A DNA stretch of 61,362 nucleotides from Rhodopirellula sp. (lineage in GTDB: Bacteria; Planctomycetota; Planctomycetia; Pirellulales; Pirellulaceae): positions 1 to 61,362 of the forward strand of contig NZGD01000065.1 of the NCBI GenBank assembly GCA_002690925.1. The letters are read 5' to 3'. The position numbers and the translations under genes were made by a program. The stretch's first letter is position 1. Every line of letters begins with the position of its first letter. Shown here in pieces: positions 56,801 through 61,362 of this stretch. The notes beneath the pieces were generated by a model. That model had not been told where the DNA came from. It did not search any database and saw nothing but the letters and a program-made list of their open reading frames with translations.

Positions 56801-57296
56801 CAGCAAGAACAAAATAGTCGACCGAGTTACGCGGCCAATGCTTCAACTGCACATCGGGTATGGCAGAGCGAGCGGGCTTCTCATACGCCCAGTGCCTAGC
56901 GTAGCTTCCACCCTCAGCAATCCAGCGACGAACCAGTTCAACCTCGTGGGGCTCCAACCGCCTGCCTTTTCCTTCAGGCGGCATCTTCAATTCGTCATCG
57001 TCGGTGGTAAGCCGATGAAGCAGTTCACTGGCATCAGGGTTTCCCGGGGTAATCGCGGCGTATCCCCCCAAGTCCAATCTCGAACCCGCCTCAGTATCGA
57101 GTCGCAATCCGGCTGCCCGCTCGTCTTCATCGGGCCCATGACATGTCAAACAGTTATTCGAAATCAATGGCCGAATCTGGGTGTTGAAATCAATCTCTTT
57201 GGCTACAACGCGGTTCATTTCCATGATCGTCAGCAATACGATCAGGAGAAGAAACAATCGTGTGCTAATGTGACAACTCTGAAAAAACAGTTTCAT
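53850..57296 (-). CDS. PSCyt1-PSCyt2(DUF1549)-PSD1(DUF1553) cytochrome with F5/8C-type insert
   Basis: 1148 residues. A signal anchor ([15 protein letters not shown]) leads to PSCyt1: [14 protein letters not shown] with haem motif Cys49-x2-Cys52-His53, and [16 protein letters not shown]. PSCyt2/DUF1549 follows ([20 protein letters not shown], quoted in part; [26 protein letters not shown]). Then [18 protein letters not shown], a second CxxCH. A coiled-coil and a discoidin/F5-8C-like module follow ([39 protein letters not shown]). The C-terminal PSD1/DUF1553 carries [28 protein letters not shown], and [20 protein letters not shown], quoted in part. It is exported and thought to take part in polysaccharide-related oxidation, function unproven. 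The next gene is DUF1501. Confidence 0.95.
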   Translation of the reverse strand: MKLFFQSCHISTRLFLLLIVLLTIMEMNRVVAKEIDFNTQIRPLISNNCLTCHGPDEDERAAGLRLDTEAGSRLDLGGYAAITPGNPDASELLHRLTTDDDELKMPPEGKGRRLEPHEVELVRRWIAEGGSYARHWAYEKPARSAIPDVQLKHWPRNSVDYFVLAELESRGLTPSPEADRLTLARRVSMDLIGLPPTWEEAKAFVEDESDDAYQQYVHRLLQKPAFGERWARVWLDLARYADSAGYADDPPRTIWAFRDYVIKSLNDNKPFDQFTIEQIAGDLLENPTQEQLVATAFHRNTLTNNEGGTNDEEFRNVAVVDRVNTTMAVWMGTTIACAQCHTHKYDPITQDEYFKLFAFFNSTQDADRRNESPVISVWTDEQNAEKQTLSEKIASLQRAIDTDTAELEAAQSKWLSGLKTNATWTTLQPSAMSTNGRKLDVKDGWIVADGEKPDTDQYRLTFPVENGDLVGLRLELPAAQTDNFVISNVKAMLQKKSKVAIDAQYIRVDLPGSGKMIHLAEIQAFVDGKNVALAGNVTASSEDFGGKNEFANDGKTDGIFNNRSVSHTKIEQNPWIELDLGEVKPIERVAIWNRTDGTPAIQQRLKGYRVSLLNGNRDVVWEEVPMDVPSPSSEFNTGGPSIIPLAVAFADHEQKGFPAAAALQDDGSGWAIAPQQGRAHTLTILPSQAVVLEDVDLIVTIDQASPHPKHLLDQFRVSMTADRGLSGIAAVPPEILDLVRQWQEKQELSVDQLAALSGYHRSITPLLKTQRDALNKAKASLESIKPATTVPVMGQLADSARRETRVQIRGNYQNTGAVVGEGTPEVFHGLPEGVKPDRLALAKWLVDDENPLTARVIANRHWEEIFGVGIVQTSEEFGSQGDLPSHPKLLDWLAVELQEGGWDLKHLLNLLVTSATYRQSSFSSEELRRADPANRFYARGPRFRVSAEMVRDQALFVSKLLSDRMYGPPVKPPQPSLGLKAAFGSATDWQASSGENRYRRGIYTSWRRSSPYPSMAQFDAPNREVCTVRRIRTNTPLQALVTLNDPVYVEAAQSLARSMIAQSADPTERIQYAFRHCLLREPSEAEVKRITELSRVVARQFEEQPQQAKQMATVPLGPLPDGGSDTEYATWTVVGNVILNLDEMFMKR

Positions 57297-57741
57297 GGGG
57301 CTGCGTTGTATCAAAACAGTGGAGTGAAAGAGATTGATGTTGAGTGGCATTAAGAATGCGATGTGCTTTCGATCAAGGGTGCTTTCGAAATCTGGAGACT
57401 TGTTAATCCAACAGTCAGGATGTAGCAGCGGTGCATCGCCAACACAGAATGCGTACGGTGGGGGGAACCGAATTCCCTATCCCCAGTTTAACAGAGATTT
57501 ACCCACGAGCCGGTTTTGCCCTAATACTAAAAACTCCCAAGCTCCAACCCTGACCGACCGATTCTGCTCGTTATCCAGTGTTCACAGGAAAGAAGATGCT
57601 CCAAGTCGGTCATGGATTCATGTAGAAAAGAGCCATTATTTTGGACTTATGCCGCATTGCGGCAGGCAATTCACCTCACATTCTCGCGGTCGGTTGCATC
57701 CTGAGGATGCGAAGGGAGCGAAAACACTGGACATTCCTCGA
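57297..57741. other. Gap between uup and the PSCyt1 gene, with a 15-bp dyad
   Basis: 445 bp; open frames here have no motifs. The dyad TGCCGCA-T-TGCGGCA lies at 57650-57664, and a weaker inverted repeat (ATTCCT/AGGAAT) lies near 57733-57749 overlapping the uup stop. The promoter of the PSCyt1 operon must be in the right part. Confidence 0.4.
57650..57664. promoter_or_regulatory. Perfect 7-bp-arm dyad upstream of the PSCyt1/DUF1501 cluster
   Basis: TGCCGCA T TGCGGCA, a near-palindrome with a single central base, about 350 bp before the PSCyt1 start. No T tract, so operator rather than terminator; it may be chance. Confidence 0.3.
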
Positions 57742-59538
57742 TCAGGAATCAAGTTTTTCCCATCGTGAATAAGCTTCCGCCAGATCATTTTCCAACTGCT
57801 TCAGCTGAGCGGCTTCTGCTGCGATCACTTCGGCCCGTTTTTGATAATAGTCTGTTGCGGCCATGGCTTCATGCAGTGCCGCCATCGCAAGTTCCATCTC
57901 TTCAATTTTCCCTGGCAACTGGTCCAGTTCCCGCTTCTGCTTGTAGGAGAGTTTCTTAATTTCGACGGGCGCCGCCTTCCCTTTCTCATTCCTGGTTTTA
58001 TCCATTGCAGGCTTCGCGGCCTCTATTTTTTCTGCAACTTTTCTGGCGACGGCAGCTCTCCACTCGTCGTAGCCTCCAGCATATTCATGAACCCCGCCTT
58101 CTTCGAACACGATCGTGCTCGTAACCACGTTATTGAGAAATGTACGGTCGTGGCTAACCATCAGCAAAGTTCCATTGAAATCAGTCAACTGCTCCTCAAG
58201 CAGTTCCAGCGTTTCACTATCCAAATCATTGGTAGGCTCGTCGAGAACAATGACATTAGCGGGCTTCGTCATCAGTCGTGCCAGCAAAGCTCTGTTTCTC
58301 TCTCCACCAGAAAGAAACCTCACCTCAGTGCGTGCTCTTTCGGGAGTAAAGAGGAAGTCCTGAAGATAGCCCATGATGTGTTTTGTCTTATCGCCAATCT
58401 GAATTTTATCACTTCCATCACCAACATTCTCTACAACGGTCTTTTCTGGATCAAGCGTATCACGCAACTGATCGAAGTAGGCAATCTGCAAGTTGGTGCC
58501 CATCCGAACACGGCCTTCGTGCGGTTCGAGTTGCCCCAAAAGTAATTTGAGCAACGTTGTCTTCCCCGCGCCATTGGGCCCGATGATCCCTACCTTGTCA
58601 CCGCGCATCAACATTGTGGTGAAATTCTCAAGGATCTTATGTTCTCCATACCCAAATGAGATTTCCTTGACATCAGTAACGAGTGCTCCCGTCCGTTGTG
58701 CTTCCTGCAACCTCATCTTCGCCTTGCCCTCACCTTGCCTGCGGTTGGATCTTTCCACTCGCATCGCTTTCAGGGCCCGAACACGTCCTTCATTCCGTGT
58801 CCGCCGCGCTTTGATCCCTTGGCGAATCCAGACTTCTTCTTCAGCTAACCGCTTGTCAAAGAGCGCGTTTTGCTTTTCCTCCGCTGCAATGGCCGCCTCT
58901 TTTCTTTTTAGAAACGTGGAGTAGTCACAGGACCAATCAAAAAGCCGCCCCCGATCAATCTCCCAAATTCGTGTGGCCAAATTTTGCAGGAACGATCGAT
59001 CGTGGGTCACGAAGATCAGTGTGTTTCTCCACCGTGACAGAAACTTCTCCAACCAGAGAATGGATGAGATATCGAGATGGTTGGTGGGTTCGTCCAGCAG
59101 CAAGATATCGGGTTCAGAAGCAATCGCCCTCGCTAGCAGGACACGACGCTTCATACCGCTGGAAAGTGTCTGAAATTCAATTTCCGGATCTAACTGCATA
59201 CGAGACAGCGTAGAGTCAACTGCATGCTGGATCTGCCACTGCAACTCTGGATCATCCATGTTTGCCTGGCCTGCTGTCACAATTTCGTGCACCGTGCCCT
59301 CAAGATCGCGCGGCACATCCTGAGTCAGGCGGGCAATTTTCGCCCCAGGACTCACATGAATACCGCCCGAATCCGGCTGCATTTTGCCATCCAGCAATCT
59401 CATCAGAGTGGTCTTTCCAGCTCCATTTCGGCCCAACAGGCCAATACGTTGACCTGCTTCAATCGTCGCTGAAACACCATCCAGAAGTGAAGGACCGCGA
59501 AACCCAATGGAAAGATCATCGATGGAAACGAGTGGCAT
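57742..59538 (-). CDS. uup: ABC-F ATPase, Uup-like
   Basis: 598 residues with two ABC domains and no membrane segments. First: GLLGRNGAGKTT, LSSGMKRRVLLARAIA, ILLLDEPTNHLD. Second: [39 protein letters not shown]. The linker has the Uup-type KARRTRNEGRVRALKAMRVER, quoted in part, and the last 90 residues form a coiled coil (KLSYKQKRELDQLPGKIEEME, quoted in part), the Uup C-terminal DNA-binding tail. ABC-F proteins act on the ribosome E-site or in translation/stress; Uup is linked to replication-intermediate handling. It stands alone on the minus strand. Confidence 0.95.
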   Translation of the reverse strand: MPLVSIDDLSIGFRGPSLLDGVSATIEAGQRIGLLGRNGAGKTTLMRLLDGKMQPDSGGIHVSPGAKIARLTQDVPRDLEGTVHEIVTAGQANMDDPELQWQIQHAVDSTLSRMQLDPEIEFQTLSSGMKRRVLLARAIASEPDILLLDEPTNHLDISSILWLEKFLSRWRNTLIFVTHDRSFLQNLATRIWEIDRGRLFDWSCDYSTFLKRKEAAIAAEEKQNALFDKRLAEEEVWIRQGIKARRTRNEGRVRALKAMRVERSNRRQGEGKAKMRLQEAQRTGALVTDVKEISFGYGEHKILENFTTMLMRGDKVGIIGPNGAGKTTLLKLLLGQLEPHEGRVRMGTNLQIAYFDQLRDTLDPEKTVVENVGDGSDKIQIGDKTKHIMGYLQDFLFTPERARTEVRFLSGGERNRALLARLMTKPANVIVLDEPTNDLDSETLELLEEQLTDFNGTLLMVSHDRTFLNNVVTSTIVFEEGGVHEYAGGYDEWRAAVARKVAEKIEAAKPAMDKTRNEKGKAAPVEIKKLSYKQKRELDQLPGKIEEMELAMAALHEAMAATDYYQKRAEVIAAEAAQLKQLENDLAEAYSRWEKLDS

Positions 59539-60115
59539 GCTGCTGAACGTCAGGCGGGGAGAGGACAGAAAACCGCCTCAGCAGAACCCAAGAAGGCCGT
59601 TTGGTCCAGACGGCCAACGACAAGATCACCTCACAAATGTCACCCACTGCAATCCATTTCAGACCCTTGACCATCATCAATGAGGGCGTCCTATCAATGT
59701 CACTTGTCAGCGACAGGGCGCGAATAGCCCGGCCTGACAGTGCACAGTGAACCCAATCAGAATGCAACAAGATCAAAAGCACACCTACCCAATGAAGATC
59801 GCTTCAAATGGAAACCAACATTTCTTTTCGTGATGGTTGCCCACTGCGGTGGTTGAACGCAATAAATTTCCGGTCCGAATTTGCGTGTGCCACGATGTGT
59901 TCCAGACGGTCTGCGATTGGTCGTTGCGGGTTTGAAATCCCAGAACCAACAGCTAGCAGCCTGGCACAGTGCTGAGTTTGAATTTGAAACGAGCAAGCAC
60001 TTCGATTCCCCTCCCACCAAGCAACCTCAGCAACCTCAGCAACCACAGCAACCACAGCAACACAAGAACCCGCGACAGGGAAATGGCCCACTCGAGCACC
60101 GAATCAGATCTACCC
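59539..60115. other. 577-bp gap between the ABC ATPase and uup
   Basis: No family-recognisable gene on either strand. It contains a hairpin GGCCGT/ACGGCC with a 9-nt loop at 59595-59615 (57 bp before uup) and a short tandem repeat at 60022-60066. An open minus frame (59516-59782, 88 codons) overlaps the uup start and has no motif, so I do not call it. Confidence 0.4.
60022..60066. repeat. 9-bp tandem repeat
   Basis: Two CAACCTCAG units, two CAACCACAG units (60022-60057) and a degenerate CAACACAAG (60058-60066), 50 bp past the stop of the ABC ATPase. The 9-bp period keeps any frame; a minus reading gives Leu/Trp-rich LWLLWLLRLLRLL, which I take as repeat artefact. Likely slippage-prone. Confidence 0.8.
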
Positions 60116-61108
60116 TTAATCCTGGTCGGATTTTTGCGACGACTCACGAAAGAGCTCGGCGATGACCTCTTCGAGGGGGATATCTTCAACTGCTACATCT
60201 TCGATCGGATTATCACGTAGCACCTCAGAAAGCACGCGAGGTACATCCTGCCGCTCAACACGCAGACGAACCTTGGGCCACGTTTCATCGAGGACCTCAC
60301 CCAATCGCGAAAGATCAGGCTGATGCCCATCAGCAAATTGCAAAGTCATGACTTTGTGTCCTGAGAAGTTGTCAATCACTCCCGACAGGGAACCATCGTA
60401 CTCAATCCGCCCACCAGCGATGATCACAACACGTTTGCAAAGTGCAGCGATATCCTTCATGTAGTGACTGGTTAGAAGAATGGTAATCTTGCGTTTTTCC
60501 TGATAGTACTTCAGGAACTGCTGAATATTATGCTGCGCGATCACATCCAGCCCAATCGTTGGTTCATCGAGGAAAAGGACTTCTGGTCGATGAAGCAAAG
60601 CTGCAATCAGCTCCATTTTCATACGCTCGCCAAGCGATAGCTCGCGAACAGGGCGACTTAATAGCCCACCCACATCCAGCAGATCCGTCAGCTCGGCTAG
60701 CGTGCCATCAAATTCTTCGACAGGGACACCGTAAATCTGCTGATGAAGCCGGTATGACTCCTGAGCAGGTAAATCCCACCACAACTGGTTTTTCTGTCCC
60801 ATCACCAGTGCGAAGCGGCGGCGATACTCATTTTTCCTCTGCCAAGGCGTGAACCCCATCACGCTTGCTGACCCGCTCGTCGGATTGATTACACCGCTGA
60901 GTAATTTCAGGGTGGTCGTTTTCCCAGCACCATTTGGGCCAAGAAATGCGACAAATTCTCCTTGCTCCACGTTCAAGTCGATTCCCTGAACCGCTTTGAC
61001 TTCCCTGTATTCACGACGAAACAGACCCCGAACGCTATCCGCCAACCCCTCGCGTTTGTTGTAGACGCGATAAGACTTGGCCAACCCTCGTACTTCGATA
61101 ATTGGCAT
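60116..61108 (-). CDS. ABC transporter ATP-binding protein, COG4586 type
   Basis: 330 residues. Walker [13 protein letters not shown], signature [17 protein letters not shown], Walker [14 protein letters not shown], switch His in [10 protein letters not shown]. The N-terminus [24 protein letters not shown], quoted in part, and the block [23 protein letters not shown], quoted in part, are hallmarks of the uncharacterised COG4586 ATPases, which normally pair with two ABC-2-like permeases. The acidic tail ([19 protein letters not shown]) matches the family. No permease is in view on either side within the window. Confidence 0.93.
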   Translation of the reverse strand: MPIIEVRGLAKSYRVYNKREGLADSVRGLFRREYREVKAVQGIDLNVEQGEFVAFLGPNGAGKTTTLKLLSGVINPTSGSASVMGFTPWQRKNEYRRRFALVMGQKNQLWWDLPAQESYRLHQQIYGVPVEEFDGTLAELTDLLDVGGLLSRPVRELSLGERMKMELIAALLHRPEVLFLDEPTIGLDVIAQHNIQQFLKYYQEKRKITILLTSHYMKDIAALCKRVVIIAGGRIEYDGSLSGVIDNFSGHKVMTLQFADGHQPDLSRLGEVLDETWPKVRLRVERQDVPRVLSEVLRDNPIEDVAVEDIPLEEVIAELFRESSQKSDQD

Positions 61109-61362
61109 GGGCTATGTGGCTCGCAGACGTGTGAAAGTCCGTTATTGTAGGTACAAGGCAGCAGGTTCAAAGCCGGGACTAAAATTACGCAATGTAGGTG
61201 TGCGTGACCCTCAGGGTGCCCTGAAGAAGTTAGTCCGCGAGCTTCAGCCTTTACAAACAGGAAAGCCTGCCCCTAGTTCACGAGAACACGAAAAGAGATA
61301 ACAACACGAACTGACTCACAATGAAGCGGGCATGCGTACACAGAACCGCTGTGTCGGGGAAA
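61109..61362. other. Right-edge region upstream of the ABC ATPase
   Basis: 254 bp with no recognisable gene on either strand. The sequence GGTTCAAAGCC near 61165 resembles a tRNA T-loop superficially, but no matching stems are found. Confidence 0.35.

Noticed and set aside
57334..57768. Plus-strand 144-codon frame upstream of the PSCyt1 gene
   Set aside because: Non-protein-like composition, runs into antisense uup, no SD or motif.
59595..59615. GGCCGT/ACGGCC hairpin as a terminator of the ABC ATPase
   Set aside because: It is about 500 bp past that stop and lacks a T tract; it could equally be a leader structure of uup.
59516..59782. Minus-strand 88-codon frame before uup
   Set aside because: Overlaps the uup start by 23 bp and includes a hairpin; no recognised motif, though it is the least implausible of the rejected frames.
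59953..60189. Leu/Trp-rich minus frame (LWLLWLLRLLRLL)
   Set aside because: Produced by the 9-bp tandem repeat and overlapping the end of the ABC ATPase; not a membrane peptide on present evidence.
61140..61200. Possible tRNA T-arm (GGTTCAAAGCC)
   Set aside because: No paired T-stem, no acceptor or anticodon stem could be drawn around it.

Overview
The window reads as a chromosomal segment of a planctomycete, most likely of the Pirellulales. This rests on gene families typical of that phylum: a DUF1559 prepilin-like protein, a PSCyt1/PSCyt2/PSD1 cytochrome with a DUF1501 partner, a DUF1080 protein, a TIGR03000 repeat protein and large secreted TPR/FG-GAP (CRTAC1-like) lipoproteins. Codon use looks even throughout. 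I found no tRNA, rRNA, CRISPR array, insertion sequence, integrase or phage gene. The accessory flavour comes from fast-evolving secreted proteins, not from mobile elements.

Layout. (1) 1-10.3 kb: the 5' end of a DUF1559 gene, then a locus of CRTAC1-like TPR + FG-GAP/VCBS + ASPIC/UnbV lipoproteins. Two copies are intact and convergent (705-3827 +, 5687-8680 -). Two more are decayed and not visible as ORFs (4535-5581 - and 8986-10230 -). (2) 10.3-16.6 kb, minus strand: recA with a strong terminator, a SWIM-SNF2 helicase and a Tat-exported Gfo/Idh/MocA oxidoreductase. (3) 16.7-25.9 kb: small mixed units, namely a secreted coiled-coil protein, an adrenodoxin-type ferredoxin, a YheT-like hydrolase divergent from thpR, a large lipoprotein, a cdsA-plsC pair overlapping by ATGA, a decaying HVRQYERWG-family gene, a VTT membrane protein and a PPOX-fold protein. 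(4) 25.9-31.1 kb, minus: trpA, a Tat four-cluster Fe-S protein, a Tat molybdopterin oxidoreductase and a TorD chaperone, joined by overlaps, with no NrfD-type membrane subunit. (5) 31.3-34.6 kb: glycolysis genes pgi and gpmI, divergent. (6) 34.8-44.3 kb, minus: an HTTM membrane protein with its coupled partner, the TIGR03000 surface protein, a PCMT fused to a C-terminal beta-rich domain, DUF72, Ppx/GppA, a BASS transporter coupled to a HAD hydrolase, and a DUF1080 protein. (7) 44.4-49.2 kb, plus: ilvD, then an HlyD-like adaptor coupled to a MacB-type permease without a local ATPase and preceded by repeated TCTGTCAC/GTGACAGA elements. (8) 49.3-57.3 kb, minus: PSCyt1/PSD1, DUF1501 and a propeller-cytochrome fusion. 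(9) 57.7-61.1 kb, minus: the ABC-F protein Uup and a lone COG4586-type ABC ATPase.

The parts most worth a second look are the birth-and-death cluster of CRTAC1-like genes, the soluble-looking CISM oxidoreductase operon coupled to trpA, the HTTM/partner pair, the PCMT fusion, the ATPase-less HlyD/MacB operon with its dyad elements, and the 8 kb cytochrome/DUF1501 cluster. All family names come from reading motifs; no database search was run.
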